Below, piece by piece: positions 16,901 to 26,289 of a stretch of DNA of 64,000 bases. A model generated the notes under the pieces. The model saw nothing but the letters and a program-made list of their open reading frames with translations. It was not told where the DNA came from and did no database searches. The DNA comes from an uncultured Pelagibacteraceae bacterium (GTDB taxonomy: Bacteria; Pseudomonadota; Alphaproteobacteria; Pelagibacterales; Pelagibacteraceae): contig CACBXW010000005.1 in NCBI GenBank assembly GCA_902543295.1, forward strand, positions 1 through 64,000, given 5' to 3'. A program made the translations under genes and the position numbers. Position 1 is the stretch's first letter. Each line of letters begins with the position of its first letter.

Positions 16901-19900
16901 TTAATTACCTTGCAGAGATTTAACTCTTAACTTTGTTGTTTTTAATGATTTTATTGCTTCTAAAAATGAATATGCTGTAGACATATTCGTACAATAAGGA
17001 ATTTTGTTTGCAAGAGTTCCTCTTCTTAATGCTCTTGCATCACTAATCCTGTGCTCAGAGTTTCCACCTCCAGTATTTATTACCAATGATATTTTTTTTG
17101 AATTTAAAACATCTACTATATGTGGTCTGCCGCTGCTTACTTTATTAATTTTTTTACATTTCATTCCATTTTGCTTTAAAATTTCGGAAGTTCCTTTAGT
17201 TGCAGAAAGTGTAAATCCAAGTTTTATCAATCTTTGAGCAATACCTATTATTTCTTGTTTGTGAGAGTCTTTTACTGATAAGAATGCCATTCCTTTGGTT
17301 GGTAAAGAATTAGAAGCTGCTATCTGACTTTTAGCAACCGCCATTCCAAAATCATCATCAAAACCCATTACTTCACCAGTAGACTTCATTTCAGGACCAA
17401 GCAATAAATCACTATCTGGGAATTTGTTAAATGGAAATACAGCCTCTTTAACAGCAAATTTTTTATTGGTTTTATATTTTAATTTATATTTACTTAACTT
17501 TTCTCCAGACATTATTCTTGATGCAATTTTTGCAAGCGGAATACCATTTGCTTTTGAAACAAAGGGAACAGTTCTGCTTGCTCTAGGATTAACTTCAATT
17601 ACGAAAATTTCATCATTTTTAATTGCGAATTGAATATTTAAAAATCCTTTAACTTTTAAAGCCAAAGCTAATTTTCTTGTTTGTATTTTAAGTTCTCTTA
17701 AAAGGTTTGCTTTTATTGATACTGGCGGTAAGCAACATGCTGAGTCTCCAGAATGGATACCAGCTTCTTCAATATGTTGCATTATTCCAGCAACATAAAC
17801 ATCTTTTCCGTCAGAAATTGCATCTACATCCACTTCCATTGCACTATCAATAAATTTGTCAATTAAGATTGGATTTTGATCCGACGCTTTGAAGGCTTCA
17901 TTAATAAATTGATTCAATTGGCTTTTGTCATGAACAATTTCCATTGCCCTACCTCCTAAAACATAAGAAGGTCTAACAACTACAGGCAATCCAATTTTTT
18001 CAGCAACATTAATAGCTTGATCGAATTTGTAGGCTATTCCGCTTTCAGCTTGTTTTAATTTAAGCTTTATAAGCAACTCTCTAAATCTGTCTCTATCTTC
18101 TGCAAGATCAATCGATTTATATTGTGTCCCTAAAATAGGTAATTTATTTTTATCTAAAAATTTAGCTAATTTGATAGGAGTTTGGCCTCCAAATTGTGCA
18201 ATAATCCCAATTAGATTTCCTTTTGATCTTTCTTTTAAAATTATATTCTCAACATACTCTTCAACTAAAGGTTCAAAGTATAATCTATCACTTGTATCAT
18301 AATCTGTAGAAACAGTTTCAGGGTTACAATTTATCATTATTGTCTCAAAACCTGCTTCTTTTAAAGAAAAGCTAGCCTGACAACAGCAGTAATCAAACTC
18401 TATACCTTGACCAATTCTATTTGGTCCTCCACCTAAAATTATTATTTTCTTTTTATTGCTTGGCTCGGCTTCGCATTCAGTTTTAATAGAAAAATTTCTT
18501 TGATATGTAGAATACATATAAGGTGTGAAAGATTTGAATTCAGCAGCACAGGTATCAACTTTCTTAAAAACAGGAATAACTTTTAGCCCTTTTCTTCTGA
18601 ATTTGACGACTGTTTCTTTTTGACCAGTTAATTGTGAGATCTTTTTGTCAGAAAAACCTATTGATTTTACCCTATTAAATTCCTCAAAAGTTTTGGGCAG
18701 CCCTTTTAAACTTAATATTTTTTCTTCATCAACTATTTCCTTAATTTGATTTAAAAACCATGGATCTACTTTTGATAATTTATATATAACATCTAAAGAT
18801 ATTTTTTTTCTAAAAGCTTCAGCAATTAATAGCAATTTATTTGGAATATTGATTTTTAAATTTTTTAGAATTTCTTTTTTTGAATAGTTAAAAATATTAT
18901 CTAATCCTGATAATCCAGTTTCAAGTGAAACCAGGGCTTTTTGAAAAGATTCTTTGAAGCTTCTTCCAATTGCCATTGCTTCACCAACTGATCTCATGGA
19001 CGTGCCTAAAATTGCGTCAGTGTCAGAAAATTTTTCAAATGTAAACCTTGGGATTTTTGTAACAACATAATCAATTGTTGGTTCAAAAGAAGCTGGTGTT
19101 ACTTTTGTTATCTCATTTTGTAGTTCATCCAAAGTATAACCAACTGCTAATTTTGCAGCTACTTTTGCAATGGGAAAGCCCGTTGCTTTTGAAGCTAATG
19201 CAGATGATCTTGAAACTCTTGGATTCATTTCAATAATTACCATTCTTCCATTTTTTGGATTTATGGCAAATTGAACATTTGAACCTCCTGTTTCAACACC
19301 AATTTTTCTTAAGCAAGCAATTGATGCATTTCTCATTACTTGATACTCTTTATCTGTCAATGTTAATGCTGGAGCTATTGTAACAGAGTCACCGGTATGA
19401 GTTCCCATTGGGTCAACATTTTCTATAGAGCAAATAATTATACAGTTGTCGTTTTTATCTCTTACAACCTCCATCTCAAATTCTTTCCAACCATCCAAAC
19501 ATTCTTCAACCAAAACTTGATTTTGAGGAGACTCGTTCATTCCTTCTTGTACTATTTTAAAAAAATCTTTTTTTGTTCTTGCAATACCCCCACCCAATCC
19601 TCCCAAAGTAAATGAAGGTCTGATAATTGCAGGTAATCCTATTTTGGTTAAACATTTTTTCGCATCTGAAAATTTGTTGAGAACTTCTGATTTTGGTAAA
19701 TCGATACCAATATCAGACATATTTTTTCTAAATTTTTTTCTATCTTCAGCGTTCGCTATTGCCTTAGAATTAGCTCCTATAAGTTCAATTTTATACTTTT
19801 TAAGTAAACCAATTTTTTCTGCATTAATTGCAAGATTTAATGCTGTTTGACCACCCATTGTAGGCAAAATAGCATCAGGCCTTTCTTTTTTGATGACTTC

Positions 19901-20125
19901 CTCAAGCACTTCCAAAGATATTGGTTCAATATAAGTTTTATCAGCAACACCGGGGTCAGTCATTATAGTTGCGGGATTAGAGTTAATTAATATTACTTTA
20001 TAACCCTCGTCTTTTAATGCTTTACATGCTTGAGTTCCCGAATAATCAAATTCACAAGCTTGACCAATAATAATTGGGCCAGCTCCAATAACTAAAATTT
20101 TTTTAATGTCTTTTCTTTTTGGCAT
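16901..20125 (-). CDS. carB: Carbamoyl-phosphate synthase large subunit
   Basis: This is the large synthetase subunit (1074 residues), making carbamoyl phosphate for arginine and pyrimidines from bicarbonate, two ATP and ammonia passed from CarA. It shows the internal duplication of the family. A first ATP-grasp half has [17 protein letters not shown] at the N terminus and [13 protein letters not shown]; a second half has [17 protein letters not shown] and [13 protein letters not shown]; both have ExNPRxSR-type motifs. An oligomerisation part lies between, and a C-terminal allosteric MGS-like domain ends the protein. Its start overlaps the end of carA by 23 bases. Length and motifs are normal. 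Confidence 0.97.
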   Translation of the reverse strand: MPKRKDIKKILVIGAGPIIIGQACEFDYSGTQACKALKDEGYKVILINSNPATIMTDPGVADKTYIEPISLEVLEEVIKKERPDAILPTMGGQTALNLAINAEKIGLLKKYKIELIGANSKAIANAEDRKKFRKNMSDIGIDLPKSEVLNKFSDAKKCLTKIGLPAIIRPSFTLGGLGGGIARTKKDFFKIVQEGMNESPQNQVLVEECLDGWKEFEMEVVRDKNDNCIIICSIENVDPMGTHTGDSVTIAPALTLTDKEYQVMRNASIACLRKIGVETGGSNVQFAINPKNGRMVIIEMNPRVSRSSALASKATGFPIAKVAAKLAVGYTLDELQNEITKVTPASFEPTIDYVVTKIPRFTFEKFSDTDAILGTSMRSVGEAMAIGRSFKESFQKALVSLETGLSGLDNIFNYSKKEILKNLKINIPNKLLLIAEAFRKKISLDVIYKLSKVDPWFLNQIKEIVDEEKILSLKGLPKTFEEFNRVKSIGFSDKKISQLTGQKETVVKFRRKGLKVIPVFKKVDTCAAEFKSFTPYMYSTYQRNFSIKTECEAEPSNKKKIIILGGGPNRIGQGIEFDYCCCQASFSLKEAGFETIMINCNPETVSTDYDTSDRLYFEPLVEEYVENIILKERSKGNLIGIIAQFGGQTPIKLAKFLDKNKLPILGTQYKSIDLAEDRDRFRELLIKLKLKQAESGIAYKFDQAINVAEKIGLPVVVRPSYVLGGRAMEIVHDKSQLNQFINEAFKASDQNPILIDKFIDSAMEVDVDAISDGKDVYVAGIMQHIEEAGIHSGDSACCLPPVSIKANLLRELKIQTRKLALALKVKGFLNIQFAIKNDEIFVIEVNPRASRTVPFVSKANGIPLAKIASRIMSGEKLSKYKLKYKTNKKFAVKEAVFPFNKFPDSDLLLGPEMKSTGEVMGFDDDFGMAVAKSQIAASNSLPTKGMAFLSVKDSHKQEIIGIAQRLIKLGFTLSATKGTSEILKQNGMKCKKINKVSSGRPHIVDVLNSKKISLVINTGGGNSEHRISDARALRRGTLANKIPYCTNMSTAYSFLEAIKSLKTTKLRVKSLQGN

Positions 20126-21296
20126 ATTTTTTAATGTCTTTAATAAAATTACTAAATAAATATTTACTATCTTGTGGTCCAGGATTTGCTTCAGGATGAT
20201 ATTGGACTGAGAAAACTGGTCTATTTTTTAGTCTTATTCCTTCTATTGAATTGTCGAATAATGATAGATGAGTTATTTCTGTATTTTTTTTTAAGCTTTC
20301 TCTAACAACCTCAAATCCATGATTTTGACTTGTAATTTCAACTTTATTTGTAATCAAGTTTTTGACTGGATGATTTGCGCCCCTGTGCCCTAATTTCATC
20401 TTTTTGGTTTTCGCGTCTAAAGCTAAAGCTAATATTTGATGACCCAAACATATCCCAAATAACGGTATATTTTTTTTTATTAAATTTTTTACAACTTTGA
20501 TTGCATACTTTCCTGTTGCGGCAGGATCTCCAGGACCGTTCGATAAGAAAATTCCATGAGGTTTTAGATTAAGTATGTTATTTGCATTTTCTTTGCAGGA
20601 AACAACTTTAACTTCGCAATCGAAATCAGAAAAATACCTAAGTATATTTTTTTTAATACCAAAATCTATTGCAACAACCCTAAATTTTTTCTTTTTATTT
20701 TTTTCATAACCCTTATTTTTTTTCCAAGTTTTATATCCTTTCCAAATATAAGTTTTATTAGTTGTGACCTCTTGAGCCAGATCCATTCCATTTAAACCAG
20801 GCCATTTAATTGATTTATTTATTAGTTTATTGATATTAAATTTACCATTTTTATTGTTTGCTATTGTTCCTTTTGGAGCACCCTTGTCTCTTATAAAATT
20901 AGTTAAACTCCTAGTATCTAGACCAGTTATGCCAACTATTTTATTTTTTTTAAGCCATTTATCCAAATTTTGAAGAGACCTATAATTAGAAGGACTTGTT
21001 ATCTCTGAATTAAAAATAACTCCTCTCGTCCATATTTTGTCAGATTCTTCGTCTTCATTATTAGTTCCCACATTACCAATGTGAGGAAATGTAAAATTTA
21101 TAATTTGCCCTGCATAAGATGGGTCAGATATGATTTCTTGATAACCAGTTAATGAGGTATTAAAGCATACTTCTCCAGTCACTTCTCCCTTATACCCCAG
21201 CCCGATTCCTTTAAAGACTGATTTATTTTCGAGAACTAAAATAGCAGTGTTAAAATTTGAGAGATGTGAAGTTCTGTTTTTTCGTTTTAAATTCAA
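20103..21296 (-). CDS. carA: Carbamoyl-phosphate synthase small subunit (glutamine amidotransferase)
   Basis: CarA hydrolyses glutamine and channels ammonia to CarB. The class I amidotransferase triad is complete: Cys283 in LFGICLGHQ, and His367 and Glu369 in [11 protein letters not shown]. The N-terminal domain is typical ([27 protein letters not shown]). The first possible start is a TTG at 21296 directly after an in-frame stop, and no ATG lies before the conserved [13 protein letters not shown] stretch. The gene therefore very probably uses TTG or another non-ATG start. It diverges from yqeY across about 120 bases. Confidence 0.95.
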   Translation of the reverse strand: MNLKRKNRTSHLSNFNTAILVLENKSVFKGIGLGYKGEVTGEVCFNTSLTGYQEIISDPSYAGQIINFTFPHIGNVGTNNEDEESDKIWTRGVIFNSEITSPSNYRSLQNLDKWLKKNKIVGITGLDTRSLTNFIRDKGAPKGTIANNKNGKFNINKLINKSIKWPGLNGMDLAQEVTTNKTYIWKGYKTWKKNKGYEKNKKKKFRVVAIDFGIKKNILRYFSDFDCEVKVVSCKENANNILNLKPHGIFLSNGPGDPAATGKYAIKVVKNLIKKNIPLFGICLGHQILALALDAKTKKMKLGHRGANHPVKNLITNKVEITSQNHGFEVVRESLKKNTEITHLSLFDNSIEGIRLKNRPVFSVQYHPEANPGPQDSKYLFSNFIKDIKKYAKKKRH

Positions 21297-21300
21297 TTAC

Positions 21301-21312
21301 AACTCATGAGTT
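21301..21312. promoter_or_regulatory. Palindrome upstream of carA (AACTCATGAGTT)
   Basis: This perfect 12-base palindrome lies four bases upstream of the probable carA TTG start, in the gap shared with yqeY. It could be an operator for carAB or part of the leader, but such short palindromes occur by chance. A TATAAT at 21353-21358 in the same gap could serve yqeY (rightward). Confidence 0.3.
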
Positions 21313-21418
21313 AAAGGTTAATAAAATAAAACGTATTTATCCGCAACAGATCTATAATAATAATTTAAAAATACAATTTTTTCTTTTGAACAATTTTGTC
21401 TATGAAGTACATTCTAGT

Positions 21419-21880
21419 ATGTCCCTAAGAGATAAAATAGATAGTGATTACAAAAATGCTTTAAAATCCAAAGATAGAAATAAGATATCAACTTATAGGT
21501 TAATTTTATCTGGAGTTAAGGACTTAGATATAAACAATAGGTCTGGCCCAAATAAAAAGGAAACAGACGATGAGGATATAAAAAAACTCTTAAAAAAAAT
21601 GATCAAACAAAGGTCCGAATCAATTGAAATATACAAAAAAAATAACAGATCGGATTTACTAGAAATTGAACAAGGAGAGTTTGATGTTTTATCAGAGTAC
21701 TTACCTAAGCAATTATCTGAAGCCGATACAGAAAAGATTTGTGGAGAAATTATAAAAAACTCAGGGGCCTCTTCTTTAAAGGACATGGGGAAAGTGATGA
21801 GTGAATTAAAAAAAAACTATGCTGATACAATTGATTTCTCTAAAGCGGGCCAGATTATTAAAAATTTACTTAATAGCTAA
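21419..21880 (+). CDS. GatB/YqeY domain protein
   Basis: This 153-residue protein of the YqeY family is related to the tail domain of GatB, which binds tRNA in the amidotransferase GatCAB. The conserved start MSLRDKIDSDYKNALKSKDRNKISTYRLILSG fixes the initiation codon at the ATG at 21419; the frame stays open further upstream but that part is not conserved in appearance. LSEYLPKQLSEADTEKI and DMGKVMSELKKNY are also typical. The stop overlaps the dnaG ATG (TAATG). The order carA / yqeY - dnaG - rpoD is common in alphaproteobacteria. The molecular role of stand-alone YqeY is not well defined. Confidence 0.88.
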   Translation: MSLRDKIDSDYKNALKSKDRNKISTYRLILSGVKDLDINNRSGPNKKETDDEDIKKLLKKMIKQRSESIEIYKKNNRSDLLEIEQGEFDVLSEYLPKQLSEADTEKICGEIIKNSGASSLKDMGKVMSELKKNYADTIDFSKAGQIIKNLLNS

Positions 21881-23655
21881 TGAAATATCCAAAAGAATAT
21901 TTAGACGAAATTAAAACTAGATTAAAGGTTTCAACAGTTGTTTCTAAAACTGTTAAACTTAAAAAAAGAGGTAAAGAGTTTATTGGTTTGTCTCCATTTA
22001 AAACAGAGAAAACCCCATCATTTACAGTTAATGATGAAAAAGAATTTTATCATTGTTTTAGCACAAATGAGCATGGAAATATTTTTGACTTTGTAATGAA
22101 AACTCAAAATCTTAGATTTGGTGAAGCAGTCAAAATGCTCTCAAATCTTGCAGGGATGCAACCTTATACATTTTCAAAACAAGATTTGGAAAGAGAGAAT
22201 AAGTGGAAAATATATAAATCTATATGTCAAAATTTTTCTGAATTTTATAAAAATGAGTTATTTAAAAATGAAAAATCAGTTAAAGCAAAAAATTATCTTA
22301 AAGAAAGAGGACTTTCAGGTATAGACGTTAAAAATTTTAATCTTGGTTTTGTAACAGAAGACCTTGATTACTATGAAACATTAAAAAAAGATTTTGATGA
22401 AAATACAATTAAAGAGACAGGCTTATTTTACTTTGATGAGAGCAGAAATAAACATATATCAAGATTTAGAAATAGAATAATTTTTCCAATAAATAATATT
22501 TCAGGAAATATAATAGGTTTTGGAGGTAGAATTATAGATGATAGTAAAAATTTAGCTAAATATATTAACTCACCTGAAACACCTTTTTTTAAAAAGGGTT
22601 CAAACTTATATAATCTTGATAAAGCAAGAAAGTTTTCAAATAAATTAGAAGATGTATATTTAGTTGAAGGGTATATGGATGTTATTGGTTTATCAAAAAA
22701 TGGAATAGAAAATACTGTTGCAAATTTAGGCACTGCTTTAACAAGCAAACAGATACAAATTTTAAATCAATTCTATAATCATATCATTATATGCTTTGAT
22801 GGCGATCAAAGTGGTTATAAAGCTGCATTAAGAGCTGCAGAGAATATTATTGACGAATTAAAACCTGATAAAAAAATTTCATTTCTTCTTTTGGAAAATA
22901 ACTTGGACCCAGATAATTATGTAAATAAATTTGGCAAAGATAAGTTTTTAGAAATTTCAGAGCAAAAATCTATACCTATACATAAATTTATATTTGAGCA
23001 TTACATGGAGCAAACAACTGAAAGCCCCAGCTCAAAAGCTATTTTCGAAAAAAAACTTAGAGAAATTGCATCAAATATTAAAGACAGTTTTGTAAAAAAG
23101 TATACGCTAGAATATTTTCTTGAAAAAGTTTCTGAGTTAACACCAAATATCAATTCAAAATTTAGCAAAAATTATATGAAATCTCCAAAATCTCTTGCTA
23201 AAACTAAAAGTTATTATAATGAAACAAAATCACTCAAATCTTTTGAAATCAAAGAATTCTCATTTTTGTATACATTGCTTGCAAAACCAAAATTAATTTA
23301 TGAAAACTTTCACTTAATAGACAATGTAAAATTATATAGTGATGAAAATAAACAATTATTCGCAGAAATTTTAAATCAGTCAGAAAATTTATTAAATTTA
23401 GATGTTCAAAAATTAAATGTGGATAAAAATCTTGTTAATAGAGTCATGAATTATGCTTCAGTTAAGCATATAATTTCAAAAAATTTGAATGATGATCAAA
23501 AAATATTAGAAATTTTTACTGAAATTATTCAAGATCTTAAAAGTTATGAGTTAGAGCAAAGAATATCTGAATTAGAATCAAAGTTTTCTAAGGATATGAG
23601 TGAGCACACATTTAATGAGATAAAAGAGTTAAAAAAACAACAAAAAATCAACTAA
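21880..23655 (+). CDS. dnaG: DNA primase
   Basis: DnaG synthesises RNA primers for replication. The 591-residue protein has the N-terminal primase segment, a TOPRIM catalytic core (VEGYMDVIGLSKNGIENTVANLGTALT, and CFDGDQSGYKAALRA with the DxD metal site) at about 260-320, and a C-terminal helicase-binding region. The zinc ribbon is unusual. Where the family has Cys-x2-His and Cys-x2-Cys ligands, this protein has Ser38, Lys41, Cys59 and Thr62 (GLSPFKTEKTPSF and YHCFSTNEHG), so three of four ligands are replaced while the surrounding fold motif is kept. It is translationally coupled to yqeY. Confidence 0.95.
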   Translation: MKYPKEYLDEIKTRLKVSTVVSKTVKLKKRGKEFIGLSPFKTEKTPSFTVNDEKEFYHCFSTNEHGNIFDFVMKTQNLRFGEAVKMLSNLAGMQPYTFSKQDLERENKWKIYKSICQNFSEFYKNELFKNEKSVKAKNYLKERGLSGIDVKNFNLGFVTEDLDYYETLKKDFDENTIKETGLFYFDESRNKHISRFRNRIIFPINNISGNIIGFGGRIIDDSKNLAKYINSPETPFFKKGSNLYNLDKARKFSNKLEDVYLVEGYMDVIGLSKNGIENTVANLGTALTSKQIQILNQFYNHIIICFDGDQSGYKAALRAAENIIDELKPDKKISFLLLENNLDPDNYVNKFGKDKFLEISEQKSIPIHKFIFEHYMEQTTESPSSKAIFEKKLREIASNIKDSFVKKYTLEYFLEKVSELTPNINSKFSKNYMKSPKSLAKTKSYYNETKSLKSFEIKEFSFLYTLLAKPKLIYENFHLIDNVKLYSDENKQLFAEILNQSENLLNLDVQKLNVDKNLVNRVMNYASVKHIISKNLNDDQKILEIFTEIIQDLKSYELEQRISELESKFSKDMSEHTFNEIKELKKQQKIN

Positions 23656-23661
23656 AAATAA

Positions 23662-23682
23662 AAAAAATCACATAGATTTTTT
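23662..23682 (+). terminator. AT-only hairpin between dnaG and rpoD
   Basis: AAAAAATC (23662-23669) and GATTTTTT (23675-23682) can form an eight-pair stem with a five-base loop, seven bases after the dnaG stop. It ends in a T run, so it may act as a weak attenuator or terminator, but the stem is nearly all A-T and could be chance in this composition. Confidence 0.3.
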
Positions 23683-23720
23683 CGTATTAGACATTATATA
23701 GGTCCTTCAAACTTATAATT

Positions 23721-25544
23721 GTGGAAAGAATAATTACTAAATCATTTGCAAGATTAATGGGCCGTGGTATCCATCGGGGCTTTATAACTCATGAAGAATT
23801 AAATAAATCCCTAGGTAAAAGAAATCTTTCCAGCGAAAATCTTGCTCAAGCATTTATTCATATATTGGATAAAAACATTATTCTTGTTGAAAAGAAATCT
23901 GATTATAAAGTTTTAAGAAAAAAAGATGCCTCTTCAAAAGAGGAGGGCAAAAGTTTAGAGAAAAGTGATGATCCAATTCGAATGTATCTCAGAGAGATGG
24001 GTGGTGTTGAATTGCTGTCAAGAGAAGGTGAGATTGCAATAGCAAAAAGAATTGAAGCCGGTAAAGACGTAATGTTAAATGCCCTTTCCCAAAGTCCTAT
24101 AACAGCACAGCAATTTTTTGAATGGAACATTAAACTTCAAAATGATGAAATTTTGGTAAGAGAAATTATAGATATTGATACTAACTATATGGAAGATGAC
24201 GAAAATAATAATAGCACAAAACAAAAGAAATTGGATGAAGAAAATAACACAGAAGTTTCAAGTAATGATGAAGATGAATTCAACCCAACTTTGGCTGCAA
24301 TGGAGACCGAGATCAAACCAAAAGTTTTGCAGACTGTTCACAATTTAACAAAAGATTATAATAAACTAATTAAATATCAAAAAGAAAAACTCGAATGTGT
24401 ATTAAATTCAATAAAATTTTCTTTATCTAAGGAAAAGAACTACAAAAAAATAGTAGATGATATATTACATAACATTAAATCTCTTCAACTTTCTCCATCT
24501 GTATTAGAAGACTTGGTTCAAAAACATTATTTAGAAAACAAAAAAATTGTATCTTTAGAAGGAAACCTATTAAGACTTGCTTTAGATTCTAAAATTACTA
24601 GAGATGAATTCATAAAATTTTATGTTGGAAATGAAATTAATCCAAATTTAAAAGATTTTTTGGATACAAATGATATTTGGAAAAAATTTTTTCAAAAAAA
24701 TAAAAATGAATTTAAAAATATCAGAGATAGACTTGTAGAAATTAGTAATAAACTCGGAATTTCTGTATCAGATTTTAAAAAATTAGTAAGCAGAGTTCAA
24801 AAAGGAGAAAAGGAGTCTAGAATTGCAAAAAAAGAAATGGTTGAAGCTAACTTAAGATTAGTTATTTCAATTGCAAAAAAATATACTAACAGGGGTCTTC
24901 AGTTTTTAGATTTAATTCAAGAGGGAAATATAGGACTCATGAAGGCTGTTGATAAATTTGAATATAGAAGAGGTTACAAGTTTTCAACTTACGCTACATG
25001 GTGGATTAGACAAGCAATAACAAGATCTATTGCTGATCAAGCTAGAACAATAAGAATACCAGTACACATGATTGAAACTATAAACAAAATTGTTAGAACG
25101 CAGAGACTAATTTTAAGTGAGTTTGGCAGAGAAGCAACTCCAGAAGAATTAGCAAACAAGCTTAGAATGCCGTTAGAAAAAGTCAGAAAAGTCTTAAAGA
25201 TTTCCAAAGAACCAGTCTCTCTTGAAAAACCTGTTGGTGATGAAGAAGATAGTAGTTTAGGGGATTTTATCGAAGATACAAAAGCTTTAGCTCCATTAGA
25301 ACAAGCTATCAAATCTAATTTGAGCGAAGCTACAACAAAAATTTTATCTACATTAACCCCTAGAGAAGAAAGGGTATTAAGAATGAGATTTGGAGTTGGC
25401 ATGAACACAGATCATACTTTAGAGGAAGTTGGGCTGCAATTTTCAGTAACTAGGGAAAGAATTAGACAGATTGAAGCAAAAGCTCTTAGAAAATTAAAAC
25501 ATCCAAGTAGATCAAAGCAACTAAAAAGTTTCTTGGAAAGTTAG
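23721..25544 (+). CDS. rpoD: Primary sigma factor RpoD (sigma 70)
   Basis: This is the housekeeping sigma factor, 607 residues. Region 1.1 is recognisable near the N terminus ([11 protein letters not shown]), then region 1.2 ([21 protein letters not shown]) and a long acidic non-conserved insert. Regions 2.1-2.4 follow ([59 protein letters not shown], given by its ends), then regions 3 and 4 with the helix-turn-helix [29 protein letters not shown]. The GTG at 23721 is the first start; an ATG at 23757 is an alternative because a perfect TATAAT ends one base before the GTG. The stop codon TAG shares its G with the following tRNA gene. Confidence 0.96.
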   Translation: MERIITKSFARLMGRGIHRGFITHEELNKSLGKRNLSSENLAQAFIHILDKNIILVEKKSDYKVLRKKDASSKEEGKSLEKSDDPIRMYLREMGGVELLSREGEIAIAKRIEAGKDVMLNALSQSPITAQQFFEWNIKLQNDEILVREIIDIDTNYMEDDENNNSTKQKKLDEENNTEVSSNDEDEFNPTLAAMETEIKPKVLQTVHNLTKDYNKLIKYQKEKLECVLNSIKFSLSKEKNYKKIVDDILHNIKSLQLSPSVLEDLVQKHYLENKKIVSLEGNLLRLALDSKITRDEFIKFYVGNEINPNLKDFLDTNDIWKKFFQKNKNEFKNIRDRLVEISNKLGISVSDFKKLVSRVQKGEKESRIAKKEMVEANLRLVISIAKKYTNRGLQFLDLIQEGNIGLMKAVDKFEYRRGYKFSTYATWWIRQAITRSIADQARTIRIPVHMIETINKIVRTQRLILSEFGREATPEELANKLRMPLEKVRKVLKISKEPVSLEKPVGDEEDSSLGDFIEDTKALAPLEQAIKSNLSEATTKILSTLTPREERVLRMRFGVGMNTDHTLEEVGLQFSVTRERIRQIEAKALRKLKHPSRSKQLKSFLES

Positions 25545-25618
25545 GGCCGTTAGCTCAATAGTAGAGTACTGCATTGACATTGCAGGGGTAGTTGGAGCGT
25601 AACCAACACGGCCCACCA
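25544..25618 (+). tRNA. tRNA-Val (anticodon GAC)
   Basis: The gene folds as a full cloverleaf of 75 bases. A perfect seven-pair acceptor stem (GGGCCGT / ACGGCCC) is followed by A and an encoded CCA. The anticodon stem is CTGCA / TGCAG with loop TTGACAT (anticodon GAC, 25576-25578), and the T stem is GTTGG / CCAAC. Two features are odd: the D loop is AATAGTA, without the usual GG, and the T loop is AGCGTAA where almost all tRNAs have TTCRANY. The first base is the last base of the rpoD stop codon. No separate promoter is evident, so it is probably processed from the rpoD transcript. Confidence 0.9.
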
Positions 25619-25654
25619 TCAATACATTATCTTCAATTGCTTACTTAAAAAAAA

Positions 25655-25663
25655 TGGTATAAT
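25655..25663 (+). promoter_or_regulatory. Extended -10 promoter for tRNA(CAT)
   Basis: TGGTATAAT is a perfect extended -10 element (TGn plus consensus hexamer 25658-25663), placing the start about nine bases before the mature tRNA 5' end. A weak TTGCTT lies at 25637-25642 at a short 15-base spacing. This makes an independent promoter for the second tRNA likely. Confidence 0.65.
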
Positions 25664-25678
25664 TAAGAGATCAATTTA

Positions 25679-25755
25679 GGGCCTGTAGCTCAGTTGGTTA
25701 GAGCAGTACACTCATAATGTATTGGTCCCAGGTTCGAGTCCTGGCGGGCCCACCA
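25679..25755 (+). tRNA. tRNA with anticodon CAT (elongator Met or Ile2)
   Basis: This is a complete 77-base cloverleaf. The acceptor is GGGCCTG / CGGGCCC with encoded CCA, the D loop is AGTTGGTTA with normal GG, and the anticodon loop CTCATAA has CAT at 25713-25715. The variable loop is TGGTC, and the T arm is CCAGG-TTCGAGT-CCTGG, fully canonical. CAT may be elongator methionine, or isoleucine after lysidine modification by TilS. The GGGCC acceptor and TTGGTC variable region recall E. coli tRNA-Ile2, so I lean slightly that way. It is clearly not the initiator, since its acceptor end is fully paired. Confidence 0.9.
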
Positions 25756-25833
25756 AATCAAGCAAAATCAATATTTATAAACTACAGTTTTTTGTGATTT
25801 AATTATAAATTGTAGTATCTTTTTAATTTAAAA

Positions 25834-26289
25834 ATGAAATTTAAGATTAAAATCAAACCAAAGGTCTCATATTTTATTTCAATATTAGTCTCTTCTGTAA
25901 TTCTTTTTTATTTTGCTTATAAAGGAGTTGTTGCATACTTGATCCATCGAGAATTGTATGGTGGAGGATTAGATACTTTAGTTTTATTAAGAGCATCTAT
26001 TTCAGGAATAATGCTTCTTTTAATATTTTTATTTATTCAGTTTATAAAAATTCCTGATTTAAAAAGTCATCGTACTATTTTAAAAGGGATTTTTATTGGT
26101 TGGGCAAGCGTATTTGTAATACTGATAGTTGTCAATTTGAGCTCAATTTACTTTATTATTTTAACAGGTTTAGTATCACTTTTTTCTTTAATAACATTGT
26201 TCAGTTTAGAGGATCAAATCAAAGAAGAAAAAAATACTCTTACAGAAAAAGAAATTTATCTCCTACAACAACTTGCAAAAAAAAAGTAA
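25834..26289 (+). CDS. Small four-helix membrane protein of unknown function
   Basis: I do not recognise this 151-residue protein. After a lysine-rich N terminus it has four hydrophobic segments (about 12-30, 48-68, 85-103 and 107-126), then a charged cytoplasmic tail with LTEKEIYLLQQLAKKK. There is no catalytic motif. It lies between the tRNA pair and the CIA30-like gene, whose first possible start overlaps its end by 17 bases, so the two may be co-transcribed. A low-similarity homologue could be lineage-specific to SAR11; this could not be checked here. Confidence 0.65.
   Translation: MKFKIKIKPKVSYFISILVSSVILFYFAYKGVVAYLIHRELYGGGLDTLVLLRASISGIMLLLIFLFIQFIKIPDLKSHRTILKGIFIGWASVFVILIVVNLSSIYFIILTGLVSLFSLITLFSLEDQIKEEKNTLTEKEIYLLQQLAKKK

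Noticed and set aside
25037-25408. Antisense frame of 123 codons inside rpoD
   Set aside because: It covers sigma regions 3 and 4, which are strongly conserved in the forward frame.
25756-25833. Possible terminator hairpin after the second tRNA (ACTACA ... TGTAGT with T run)
   Set aside because: Only six A-T-rich pairs around a loop of more than 20 bases; too weak to call.
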